In this document: in pieces, positions 1 through 7,298 of the stretch
Position numbering within the stretch: the stretch's first letter is position 1
Layout: each line of letters starts with the position of its first letter
Assembly: GCA_903881085.1 (NCBI GenBank)
Contig: CAIRSA010000473.1
Location: forward strand, 1-64,000
Reading direction: 5' to 3'
From: an uncultured Acidobacteriia bacterium
GTDB lineage: Bacteria; Acidobacteriota; Terriglobia; Bryobacterales; Bryobacteraceae
DNA length: 64,000 bases
The notes under the pieces: model-generated
Seen by the model: the letters and a program-made list of their open reading frames with translations, nothing else
What the model was told of the DNA's origin: nothing
The model's database searches: none
Translations under genes and position numbers: made by a program

Positions 1-199
1 ACCCCATCGCCCTGAGCGCGTAGACGCCGACGCCGCCGACCACAATGGCAGTGAGCATCGTTTTCAAGACAGTGAAATCGCGCAAGAGGAATTGGCCGAC
101 AATCACGGAAAACTTAGTCACCTGGCCCTTCTGCAGGAAGAAGCCAAACAGGAATCCAGTAACAAGGCCAAGAAGGATCTTGGAAATTGGGTCAAGCAC
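1..199 (-). CDS. YeeE/YedE-type (DUF6691-like) membrane protein, N-terminal part
   Basis: The reverse strand reads from a GTG at 199 for 66 residues and runs off the window edge. The peptide has a hydrophobic stretch with G-x-L-F-G-F-F-L-Q-K-G, followed by a second hydrophobic segment. This matches the second half of split YeeE/YedE transporters, which carry thiosulfate or related sulfur compounds across the inner membrane. The GTG overlaps the stop of the upstream YeeE gene by 8 bases, so the two are translationally coupled and probably form one transporter. The substrate cannot be told from sequence. Confidence 0.7.
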   Translation of the reverse strand, partial: MLDPISKILLGLVTGFLFGFFLQKGQVTKFSVIVGQFLLRDFTVLKTMLTAIVVGGVGVYALRAMG

Positions 200-719
200 G
201 GGAATTCTCCTTGCCGTAAATCAAAAATGCGGTCGCCAGTCCTGAGACGAAGAGCGATCCGAAGAAGACCCATCCCGAAAGCGCCAGTTGCAGGGATCCG
301 CTGATGCCGTTACCGCTGGTACATCCGCCCGCCAACCGCGCACCGAGAATCAGAATCATTCCGCCGGCAAAGGCCCCGGCGTAGCGCTTCTTAGCAGATG
401 GCCCGAACCTGCTCCGCCAGAGTGGAGGCACATTTGTTTGGGGCTTGTCGCCGGAAAGACGGGAACTGGCGAAGGCTCCGAGTACGATGCCCAAAACCAG
501 CATCCATTCCCAATCGACCGCTGGACGGAATTTCATGAAGTATGGATTCGTTTGAACGTGGACCGGCGCAACGGTGAGTTCCGCCATTCCGGCAGTGCGT
601 GCGAGCGCCGTGGATACCCCGATCGCACGGTCTGCCGTAACGAAAGCGAACCAGGAGAGGACGCCTATCAGGCTCCCAACCAGATATGGTGACCAACGTT
701 GATGTTTTAAGAAGTTCAT
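192..719 (-). CDS. YeeE/YedE family inner-membrane transporter subunit
   Basis: The 175-residue protein is strongly hydrophobic, with about four membrane segments. It has the YeeE/YedE signature G-G-x-x-x-x-x-G-A-R-L-A-G-G-C-T-S-G-N-G at roughly residues 125-140; the Cys in this motif is the sulfur-handling residue in the thiosulfate transporter TsuA (family knowledge). I chose the ATG at 719 over an in-frame TTG at 740. It is followed, with an 8-base overlap, by a second YeeE/YedE gene. A STAS-domain gene diverges from it. Import of thiosulfate or another sulfur compound is inferred. Confidence 0.8.
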   Translation of the reverse strand: MNFLKHQRWSPYLVGSLIGVLSWFAFVTADRAIGVSTALARTAGMAELTVAPVHVQTNPYFMKFRPAVDWEWMLVLGIVLGAFASSRLSGDKPQTNVPPLWRSRFGPSAKKRYAGAFAGGMILILGARLAGGCTSGNGISGSLQLALSGWVFFGSLFVSGLATAFLIYGKENSRA

Positions 720-804
720 GGCTCGATGATGAAGATTCAAACGCAGACGGAAAGTGACAACTCCTGCGTCACTTTCTCTGAACTACCGCATCCATGCTGT
801 AAGA

Positions 805-1212
805 ATGCTGGAAGTATTCCTTCACGACGGAGCCCGGTCGGTTACATTCGTTCTCGCCGGAACATTAACACGCCCCTGGACTCAACAACTCGAAAAGTCC
901 TGGAAGACGGCGACCTCCATCTCGAAGGACAAGCAACTCATTGTCGATTTGGTCCGGTTATCGGGAATCGATGAGGAGGGGATGCGTTTGCTGACGGAAA
1001 TGAGCCTCAGCGGGGCTCGCTTGATCACCGGTTCCGATTCGATGGATCGGCTGGCCCAAGACATTTCCGGCCGCATGCCCATTCTTCTTCCTGCCCCGCC
1101 ACCGAACTTCTTCAACAGAATGCTCTGCCGGTTTACGCGATGCTGTGCGCGATTCGAGTTCCTTCATTTCTTCCGCCGCGGGTGCGGCTCTCCACCACTT
1201 AAGGTATGGTAG
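805..1212 (+). CDS. STAS-domain protein
   Basis: The first 90 or so residues look like a STAS domain: a beta strand (SVTFVLAGTL), a W-containing helix, then LIVDLVRLSGIDEEGMRLL, where anti-sigma-factor antagonists carry the phosphorylatable Ser/Thr and following helix. ATG 805 is chosen because homologous single-domain STAS proteins begin with a short M-L-x-V strand here; a GTG at 754 would add 17 residues. The last 40 residues (Cys-, Phe- and Arg-rich) do not look like STAS and may be a poorly conserved tail. It probably acts as a small regulatory protein, partner unknown. Confidence 0.6.
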   Translation: MLEVFLHDGARSVTFVLAGTLTRPWTQQLEKSWKTATSISKDKQLIVDLVRLSGIDEEGMRLLTEMSLSGARLITGSDSMDRLAQDISGRMPILLPAPPPNFFNRMLCRFTRCCARFEFLHFFRRGCGSPPLKVW

Positions 1213-1355
1213 CTTCCGGCAATGCGGTTCATCGGCGCTGTTACTACGCAGGATTTGCGCTCCATCTGCCCGTTCCCCGCAATGCTTGCAGGGAAGAGAG
1301 CAGGATGAATCTCCGGCTGCGATTTGATTTCAGCGGTTTACGGCGGATCAACCAT

Positions 1356-1371
1356 TGGAGCCACACTTGCC
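1356..1371 (+). promoter_or_regulatory. Candidate sigma-54 (-24/-12) promoter
   Basis: TGG at 1356-1358 and TTGC at 1367-1370 give the invariant GG-N10-GC spacing of sigma-54 promoters. The -12 element TTGC is perfect and the -24 element is partial (TGGAGCC against TGGCACG). It lies about 40 bases before the ATG at 1412. An NtrC-type activator is encoded at 8515. Confidence 0.5.
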
Positions 1372-1411
1372 TTATTGATGGGCGTAGCAAATCTTTCTTA
1401 AGGAGCCCGCA

Positions 1412-2167
1412 ATGAATCGTAGTATTAGAAACCTCTTCACGACGTTAAGCTTGACGGCTGCAATGGCCTTCGCACAAGGGCCGCATGGGCCGGGCGGCAT
1501 GCAATCCGCACAACAGGCAAACTCAGGTTTGAACATGGCGAAACCACAAACGGTGTCAGGCGCCATAACCAGCGTGCAGATTGCCGCTGGCGCCCAATAT
1601 CCATCTATCGTCGTCAACAAGGTTCAGATCAAAGTGGCGCCGGACTGGTATTTGTTGGAGAACGATTTCGAACTGGCCGTCGGCCAATCGGTGCGGATTA
1701 CAGCGGCGCCCTCGAACACAGCGAACGATCCGTACCTTTACGCAATTGACATCACCAAAACATCGGGCGGGGCCAAGATCGCGCTTCGCGACTCGCTCGG
1801 GGTTCCACTCTGGATAAGGTCGGCTCGAATGGGGGGAAACCCACAGGCACCGCGCACCGCGGGCGATTGTGTCGATCCAATCAGCATCAAGACCGCTACC
1901 GGCACGATTGACAGCGTCAACTCGGGTGTTGGAATTCAACAGCCCACGCTCGTGCTGAAGGTAAACGGTACGTTGCTGACCGTTGAACTCGGACCGGAGC
2001 GCATCCTTGCGGCGAACGACTTGGAGCTGAAGCCGGGCGCAACGATCACGGTGAAGTACGCCCAGTCGACTGAGTGTGACGAGTTCGTTGCTCTTCAAAT
2101 CACCGATGCCAGCGGCCATACCGTAGTGCTGCGGCATGACGACGGGACGCCGGCTTGGATGAACTAA
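1412..2167 (+). CDS. Secreted protein with two OB-like LR-x-x-x-G-x-P-x-W domains
   Basis: A 251-residue protein with a clear signal peptide (cleavage near AMA-FA-Q, residue 22) and two copies of one domain, at about residues 48-133 and 155-250. Each copy starts with a G-x-I/T-x-S-V segment, is beta-rich, and ends in LRDSLGVPLW (first) or LRHDDGTPAW (second). The same domain occurs once each in the genes at 6398-6796 and 32719-33204. I do not recognise a named family; the length and strand pattern suggest a small OB-like beta barrel in the periplasm. AAGGAG lies 8 bases before the ATG and a sigma-54-like promoter about 40 bases upstream. A strong hairpin and then a heme cytochrome gene follow. 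Confidence 0.75.
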   Translation: MNRSIRNLFTTLSLTAAMAFAQGPHGPGGMQSAQQANSGLNMAKPQTVSGAITSVQIAAGAQYPSIVVNKVQIKVAPDWYLLENDFELAVGQSVRITAAPSNTANDPYLYAIDITKTSGGAKIALRDSLGVPLWIRSARMGGNPQAPRTAGDCVDPISIKTATGTIDSVNSGVGIQQPTLVLKVNGTLLTVELGPERILAANDLELKPGATITVKYAQSTECDEFVALQITDASGHTVVLRHDDGTPAWMN

Positions 2168-2190
2168 GCCGATCCGCTGTGATTTCGCAT

Positions 2191-2217
2191 CGCGGGAGCG
2201 GCAGGGCTGCTCCCGCG
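2191..2217 (+). terminator. Strong hairpin between the periplasmic-protein and cytochrome genes
   Basis: CGCGGGAGC at 2191-2199 and GCTCCCGCG at 2209-2217 form a perfect 9-bp stem with a 9-base loop. There is no T-run after it, so it could be an attenuator, a transcript stabiliser or a terminator that does not need a U-tract. Confidence 0.45.
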
Positions 2218-2253
2218 AGGACTATGATGAAACTGAGGGGCGGAGGTAACACG

Positions 2254-3790
2254 ATGGCGATCCACCGCTCGATGCAATTGATGATTGTGCTTGCAGCGCT
2301 CGCCCAGGCGGCTGAGCCGCCGAAGTTCCTCTCTGCCTTGGACTGTGCAATGTGTCACAATCGCATACCTGAAGCCGGCGGCGAGTGGTCCACCGGCAAA
2401 TCAGTCGCGCCCTACCCGAACTGGCAGGGCAGCATGATGGCCCATTCGCCAGGACCCTTATTGGAAAGCCAAGGTCAAATTCGAAGTCGAGCAGGCGCCG
2501 GCCCGCCAACAGGAGATTGAGGACACCTGTTCGCGCTGCCATGCACCCATGCAACAGTACCCGCTGCGGATTGCCGGAAAAAAGATGCGCTTGGCGGATA
2601 TGAATGACCTGGGGAAAGATGGTGTCTCTTGCACAGTATGCCACCAGATACTGGCCAAGGGCCTGGGAACCGAGGCGTCATTCACCGCCAACTTCCAGAT
2701 CGGAGCAGGGAATCTTCTTTTCGGTCCACACAAAGACCCCTTTGCCATGCCGATGCTGCATCATACGGGCTTCGAACCTCGCGAGGCGAAACACATCCTT
2801 GACTCAGCACTCTGCGGAAGTTGCCATACGGTGATCACGCAACCGCCTGGGTCGACACCGGAGAAACCGATCCGGTTTGTAGAGCAGGCGCCATTCCTCG
2901 AGTGGATTGCCAGCAGCTATCCGCGAACAGGAAAGACCTGTCAAAGCTGCCATATGCCTCAACTGCAGGACGCGGATGGGCGTCCCGCGGCCCAGTATAT
3001 CGCCCATATGCCGCCCGGCCGTCCATTCCCTCCGACACGTGCGCGAATGCCTTTTGGCGTTCACGAATTCATCGGAGGCAATGCCATCATCCCCGAAATG
3101 ATGGCGAGGGATAACCCGCAGCAGGAGGATCTGTTAAGGACGACAGCGAAGCGTGCCACAGCGCAACTGGAGCGCGCATTGAAGCTCGGCGTTTCAACAC
3201 GCCAGGAAAATGAGTTTCTGTTTGTGGATGTGGAGATCACCAATCTCACCGGCCATAAGCTTCCGACCGGATTCCCGAGCAGGCGGCTTTGGATTCGACT
3301 GGAACTCACAGGCCCGCAAGGTGCGCGATTGTTCGAGTCTGGCGGCTGGGATCCTGCTTCGGGCGAGTTGCGCGCGGGCGAGACGCCGCAGCCTCACTAT
3401 CGATTGATTGAGAAATCAAGCCAGGTCCAGATCTTCGAAAGCCATGCGCTCGATATGCAAGGGAAAATCACGCATTCGTTGCTCAATTCCGCGAGTCACG
3501 GGAAAGACAATCGGATTCTCCCGCTGGGGTTTGACGCACAAAGATTGCCGGCGGCGGGACTGGTGACAGCCGGTATCGAGCCAGTGGGTGTTGAGATCGG
3601 CGATACGTTTCGTCCGGGCTCATCGCGCACGGTCTACAGGATTCCGCTGCCAGCCCTGACAAAGGGTTGTCGAATTCAGGTGGAAGCCCTCTACCAGACC
3701 ATCAAGCCCACGGATCGGCCGTCCTCATTCCCGTTGCAGCAGGATCTGGCGCGGCCGGTAGTGGTTGCCCGCGTCGAGAGGGTTCTCTAG
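2254..3790 (+). pseudogene. Five-heme c-type cytochrome, frameshifted near 2450
   Basis: Translation starts at ATG 2254 (GGAGG 8 bases upstream) with a signal peptide, and the first heme site, CAMCH. After MMAHS (about 2448) the frame goes wrong; the +1 frame from about 2453 continues with DPYWKAKVKFE and four more CxxCH sites (CSRCH, CTVCH, CGSCH, CQSCH) and runs to the stop at 3790. The C-terminal 200 residues contain the segment FVDVEITNLTGHKLPTGFP, a beta-sandwich region typical of cytochrome c554-like multiheme proteins. One base inserted (or two lost) at 2449-2453 explains the break. It is either a real pseudogene or a sequencing error; the rest of the gene shows no decay. The intact product would be an exported electron carrier or oxidoreductase. 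Confidence 0.8.
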
Positions 3791-4242
3791 CGCACTTTCC
3801 TTTTGCGCTTTTTGGCAGTGGCCGCAGCGTTTTTGATGGGAGCGGCTGTTTTTGCGCTCGGCGCAGCTTTGGCTTTTCTGACGAAGCTGACCATGGATTT
3901 CGAAACATGTTCCAGCACGGATACCCACTCATCGAGGTGTTGTTCTCCGTGCGGGGTCAGCTTGTACAACCTCCGTGCGGGCCCTCCTCCGCCGACATCC
4001 CATTCGGATGTAACGCAGTCGTTTTTCTCTAGCTGGCGCAGTGTCCGGTAGAGCGCTGCCACCTCGATTTCGGCATCGGTGAAGGCATACTGAGGTAGTT
4101 CGCCGGCGAGTTCGTAGCCGTAGGAGTGGCCCTTTTTTCGCAGCAGGAACAATAGCACGGGCTCTACAAAGCGATATAGATTGCCCATCGCGCAAGTGCA
4201 TGGAAAATCTTTCCCGTGGCGCGGGCATTGTTTACGTGGCAT
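3787..4242 (-). CDS. PadR family transcriptional regulator with Cys-rich N-terminus
   Basis: The 151-residue protein has a PadR winged helix (about residues 19-105: AMGNLYRFVEPVLLFLLRKKG..., then AALYRTLRQLEKN and GGGPARRLYKLT). The first 17 residues hold Cys6, Cys15 and Cys17 (CPRHG, CTC), a possible metal or redox site. The last 35 residues are Lys/Ala-rich, a basic tail. ATG 4242 is chosen over ATG 4275 because GGAG sits about 10 bases before it. A partial palindrome upstream (4287-4305) resembles one beside the PadR relic at 33377, which suggests autoregulation. Its end overlaps the 3' end of the convergent cytochrome gene by 4 bases. Confidence 0.85.
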   Translation of the reverse strand: MPRKQCPRHGKDFPCTCAMGNLYRFVEPVLLFLLRKKGHSYGYELAGELPQYAFTDAEIEVAALYRTLRQLEKNDCVTSEWDVGGGGPARRLYKLTPHGEQHLDEWVSVLEHVSKSMVSFVRKAKAAPSAKTAAPIKNAAATAKKRKRKVR

Positions 4243-4286
4243 CGGTGCTGCTTCTCCTTTGCGCAATGATACCATCTATCTCACTA

Positions 4287-4305
4287 TATATGTATGTTGC
4301 ATCTA
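4287..4305. promoter_or_regulatory. Candidate PadR operator
   Basis: The 19-base sequence TATATG-TATG-TTGCATCTA matches 15 of 19 bases with 33277-33295, which contains the perfect inverted repeat TGCAA-G-TTGCA. Both lie 43-63 bases before the start (real or reconstructed) of a PadR reading frame. Confidence 0.45.
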
Positions 4306-4348
4306 GTGTGCGGCCTGGCGGCAAACAAGTATTGAATGAATTGCGGAG

Positions 4349-4732
4349 TCAGACCGTCTCGTCGATGATCGCCTTCATTGATGTCTCGACCTCATCCGCC
4401 GTTGCCGCCATCACCGGCGAGGAGCCGAAGGCCTTCATGAGTTCGGATGGCAGAATCGTTGCCACCTGCATTTTGCCGCACTCCGTATAGACAGAAATCC
4501 GGCATGGAAGCGCCGTCGAGACTTCCATCGATTCGAGTAGCACCGTTTTCGCATGATGAGGGTTACAAACCTCATAGACGCGCACTTCGGCATCGAACTC
4601 GACACCCTTGTTCATCATTGCCTGCTTGAGATCGTGGACCCCGAGCACTCCGAATTTGTGGCGGGCGGCCGCCTCTCGCAATGCCAGGTCGAGATCCTCA
4701 AGCGTCTTTGAACTTGTCTTTCGATATACCAT
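4349..4732 (-). CDS. DUF302 domain protein
   Basis: The 127-residue protein begins at ATG 4732 and has no signal peptide. The stretch KFGVLGVHDLKQAMMNKGVEFDAEVRVYEVCNPHHAKTVLL, with ALPCRISVY after it, is the core of DUF302, a small alpha/beta fold of unknown function. DUF302 proteins often accompany sulfur and redox genes, as here, where it is the last gene of the TauE/DUF1634 operon (18 bases after DUF1634). Cys at CNP and LPC could bind a ligand; that is a guess. Confidence 0.85.
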   Translation of the reverse strand: MVYRKTSSKTLEDLDLALREAAARHKFGVLGVHDLKQAMMNKGVEFDAEVRVYEVCNPHHAKTVLLESMEVSTALPCRISVYTECGKMQVATILPSELMKAFGSSPVMAATADEVETSMKAIIDETV

Positions 4733-4750
4733 CGTTCATTCTCCTATCCA

Positions 4751-5137
4751 TCACTTGCTCACGAGCAATCCGTAAAGCAACAGCAAGAGTACAAGTGTCG
4801 AAATACCTGCATACATCCGATCACGTTGGCGGGCAAAACCATAGGCGGCAAATGCGACACGTGCAATGGGCGTGGCGATCAATACCAGCAGCCCTAACTG
4901 AATGATCCCCCGTCCATGGAATTGAGCACTCTCGGAAAGGATCCCCGAAAAAGTGCGCAATGCGGCAGGTTCGCCCCGGAAGTCATGATAGCCGGACACC
5001 TCGTATCCGTGGCGGTAAAGATAGACGATTCCGCCAGTCATAACTGCGCCGGCCGCCACTGTCACTCCAATACGCAGGAGGTTTCCCAGGCGAATTTCCA
5101 ATTCACGTGGCTCGACATGGACATCCGGTGCGCTCAT
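4751..5137 (-). CDS. DUF1634 membrane protein
   Basis: A 128-residue protein with three membrane segments (about residues 20-43, 78-102 and 108-126). DUF1634 proteins occur almost always beside TauE/SafE permeases, as here, where the start overlaps the TauE stop by 4 bases (ATGA). It probably assists the permease in the inner membrane; no catalytic residues are visible. Confidence 0.85.
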   Translation of the reverse strand: MSAPDVHVEPRELEIRLGNLLRIGVTVAAGAVMTGGIVYLYRHGYEVSGYHDFRGEPAALRTFSGILSESAQFHGRGIIQLGLLVLIATPIARVAFAAYGFARQRDRMYAGISTLVLLLLLYGLLVSK

Positions 5138-5994
5138 TGAAACCTTCCAGTGAGGCTGTTGTAGATCATCTCGATTGCCAAGGCAGCGATGACAATGCCA
5201 AAGAGCAATCGAAGTTGCTTCACTGGCGCGTTCGCGAGGAGTTTGGCGCCAAACAGCGACCCGGCCAATACGCCGAGCATCACCGGCATAGAAAGGCCAG
5301 GATCAATATAACCTTTGCCCAGGTAGATACCCGCACTGGCTGCTGCGGTTACGCCGATCATGAAGTTGCTCGTCGTCGTCGAGACCTTGAATGGGAGCTT
5401 CATCACGCGATCCATCGCCAGGACCTTGATCACCCCGGAGCCTATACCCAGCAGGCCGGAGAGGATTCCGGCTACCCCCATCAACGCGAAACCAGCCGGC
5501 ACGGATTGCACATGATAGGCAACCATCCCATGATCCGTTGGGTAGGTTCCGTCAAGGTGGAGCGCGCGTGAAAATCTGTCGTGAGCTGCGATCTCTCCCG
5601 CAAGATCGGCGGGCGAGTTCGACCTCAGTGATGTATATGCGGCATGCAGCAGCACCAGACCCAGGATGAACGCAATCCAGCTCGGATGCACCCACACGGC
5701 AATCACTGCGCCCAGAATCGCGCCCAGACTTGTGGCAATTTCGAGCAGCATCCCGACGCGGATGTTGGTGTATCCTTCACGGACAAAGGCGGCTGCGGCA
5801 CCAGACGAAGTGGCAATGACAGAGACCAGTGACGCGCCCATCGCGTAACGGATATCGACGCCGAAACCGAGCGTAAGCATGGGGATCAGCACAACGCCGC
5901 CTCCCAGGCCAGTCATCGCCCCAGCTACTCCGGCGGCGAAAGAGCCTGCCGCCACTAACAATGAGAAGCTCAGGACAGATAGAGCAGCCATCAT
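5134..5994 (-). CDS. TauE/SafE family sulfite/anion exporter
   Basis: A 286-residue membrane protein with two TauE halves. The first half has GVAGAMTGLGGGVVLIPML near residues 23-41; the second repeats the pattern GVAGILSGLLGIGSGVIKVL. About eight membrane segments are visible. The family exports sulfite, sulfoacetate or related anions across the inner membrane. It starts at ATG 5994 (ATGA overlap with the CcmH-like gene) and is coupled to DUF1634. With the YeeE/YedE genes nearby it suggests sulfur-anion traffic; the substrate is inferred. Confidence 0.88.
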   Translation of the reverse strand: MMAALSVLSFSLLVAAGSFAAGVAGAMTGLGGGVVLIPMLTLGFGVDIRYAMGASLVSVIATSSGAAAAFVREGYTNIRVGMLLEIATSLGAILGAVIAVWVHPSWIAFILGLVLLHAAYTSLRSNSPADLAGEIAAHDRFSRALHLDGTYPTDHGMVAYHVQSVPAGFALMGVAGILSGLLGIGSGVIKVLAMDRVMKLPFKVSTTTSNFMIGVTAAASAGIYLGKGYIDPGLSMPVMLGVLAGSLFGAKLLANAPVKQLRLLFGIVIAALAIEMIYNSLTGRFQ

Positions 5995-6401
5995 GGATGC
6001 ACGGGCAGATCCGCTGGGACGTGGCGCAACAAGCGTCTGATCACAACCAACACTACCAGCAATCCGGCAATGCTCGCAATGGCCGGCACTATGTAGACCA
6101 GCAACCGGGCGCCGCCCTCCGGCTCACGCATGATTCTGGCGCCATAGATACTTTTGTAATGATCCAGGATCTCGCGGTCGGTCTTTCCCTCGGAAACAGA
6201 CTTCGCTATTTCCAGGCGCATGCGCACGGCTATCTCGCTTCGATGGACTGCCACCGACTCGGCCCAGCAACAGGGGGCCAGCATGGAGTCCTCCAATTGC
6301 CGTACCCGCTCCTTCTGAGTAGAATCCTCGGAAGGCTGGTTCATCGTCTGAGCCCACGCCAAGGGGATCAGTAGGAATAGCAATGTGGCACGTTGAATCA
6401 T
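5991..6401 (-). CDS. CcmH-like cytochrome c maturation protein
   Basis: The 136-residue protein has a signal peptide (cleaved near AWA-Q), a CcmH-type core (VRQLEDSMLAPCCW..., then HRSEIAVRMRLEIAKSVSEGKTDREILDHYKSIYG) and a C-terminal membrane anchor (LVYIVPAIASIAGLLVVLVVIRR). In classical CcmH the redox motif is LRCxxC; here it is LAPCCW, with adjacent cysteines, so thiol exchange with apocytochrome may differ. No other ccm genes are in the window, so the role may be a separate thiol function. The start is ATG 6401, overlapping the preceding stop. Confidence 0.78.
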   Translation of the reverse strand: MIQRATLLFLLIPLAWAQTMNQPSEDSTQKERVRQLEDSMLAPCCWAESVAVHRSEIAVRMRLEIAKSVSEGKTDREILDHYKSIYGARIMREPEGGARLLVYIVPAIASIAGLLVVLVVIRRLLRHVPADLPVHP

Positions 6402-6796
6402 TTCTCTTTCCACCCATAGCGACCCATTCGCCACAGCGGTACGCCGTTTTCATCGCGCAGTTGAATGGTCACTTTCTCTGCGGGAATGGAAACGCTTTGG
6501 GCGATGATCGAATCGTTTACGAGGAAGCCCTTGACCGTTGCGATGCTGCCCGCCTTGGGATTGAAGTTCTGCTCCATCAGGTAGCGCATGGAACCGAGCA
6601 TCACGCGCTGGATTCCCTTTTCGCTCTTCAGTTCCAGATACGGCATCCCTTGGCCTTGCGAGATCTGAACGCGCTCAATCGTGCCTTTGATCTCCACTTT
6701 TGGGCTCTTGGCCCATGGTGGTTGCGACGGCGGCATCTGCCCGAAGCCGGCTACCGCATGGCAACCGGCTATAAATACGAGTCGAGTAAAGATCAT
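6398..6796 (-). CDS. Periplasmic OB-like protein (LRDxxGxPxW family)
   Basis: The 132-residue protein starts at ATG 6796 with AGAGAGGGAG just before it and has a signal peptide (end near GFGQ). Its single domain (about residues 35-128) runs from VEIKGTIERVQI through GFLVNDSIIAQSVSI to LRDENGVPLWRMG. It shares that ending and the G-T-I-x-x-V opening with both domains of the protein at 1412 and with the protein at 32719. The function is unknown. Second gene of the operon under the sigma-54-like promoter at 7135-7150. Confidence 0.72.
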   Translation of the reverse strand: MIFTRLVFIAGCHAVAGFGQMPPSQPPWAKSPKVEIKGTIERVQISQGQGMPYLELKSEKGIQRVMLGSMRYLMEQNFNPKAGSIATVKGFLVNDSIIAQSVSIPAEKVTIQLRDENGVPLWRMGRYGWKEK

Positions 6797-6836
6797 GGCT
6801 CCCTCTCTTATGACGTGCGAGGCCCCACAATTCATC

Positions 6837-7112
6837 CTAATTCTTTGGAGCAGGTGCGGAGTTCGGCTGTGCCATCGTGCTCTGTCCCTTGCGGCAACAG
6901 TTGTTCTGCTGGCCCTGACAGCCGCCGCCGTTACGCATGGCAGCCGTCCCCTTGCCGCGGCGCTGCCCCATTTGTTGTCCTGTCGTATTGCACTTGCCGT
7001 CCCTTGCCTTGTCGCAGGATCCGCGCTGGCAGGATCCGTCGCGCATCTGGGCAGTCGCGCTCAGCGAGAGAGCGAAAATCATTGTTCCGAGTCCAAGTAT
7101 CAGGTGTTTCAT
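6837..7112 (-). CDS. Small Cys-rich periplasmic protein
   Basis: The 91-residue exported protein has a signal peptide ending near LSATAQ. The mature part is Gln/Gly/Arg-rich with cysteines in short clusters (GSCQRGSCDK, GKCN, GGCQG, NNCCRK), suited to metal or thiol binding. I do not recognise the family. It heads the minus-strand operon, directly behind a sigma-54-like promoter, and diverges from a histidine kinase/NtrC-type pair. That is the position the periplasmic zinc protein ZraP has next to ZraSR; there is no sequence similarity to ZraP that I can see. GGAG sits 8 bases before ATG 7112. Confidence 0.65.
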   Translation of the reverse strand: MKHLILGLGTMIFALSLSATAQMRDGSCQRGSCDKARDGKCNTTGQQMGQRRGKGTAAMRNGGGCQGQQNNCCRKGQSTMAQPNSAPAPKN

Positions 7113-7134
7113 GTGTATCTCCACCACTTACTAA

Positions 7135-7150
7135 AGCATGCGATGTGCCA
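7135..7150 (-). promoter_or_regulatory. Sigma-54 (-24/-12) promoter of the Cys-rich/OB/CcmH/TauE operon
   Basis: On the minus strand the sequence is TGGCAC at 7150-7145 and ATGCT at 7139-7135, with exact GG-N10-GC spacing. The -24 half is perfect consensus, the -12 half one base off. The predicted start near 7124 leaves a 12-base leader holding the ribosome site of the gene at 7112. Upstream, at 7204-7249, GTGCAA, GTGCGCAA and TTTGCAC half-sites could bind the activator encoded at 8515. Confidence 0.65.
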
Positions 7151-7298
7151 AATTCCACATGGCAGAGAATCAATAGCTTTGAGGGTTACTTGACCGCCAC
7201 CGCGTGCAAGCCCTGCATGGAGGCGGATGGCAGTGCGCAAGATTTGCACGAAATCGGTCAATGACGGTTGGCTCGTCGCGTGCTGGAGATCAAGCACA

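Noticed and set aside
7233-7249. GTGCGCAAGATTTGCAC as a strict palindrome
   Set aside because: Only the outer four bases pair perfectly; kept only as possible activator half-sites.
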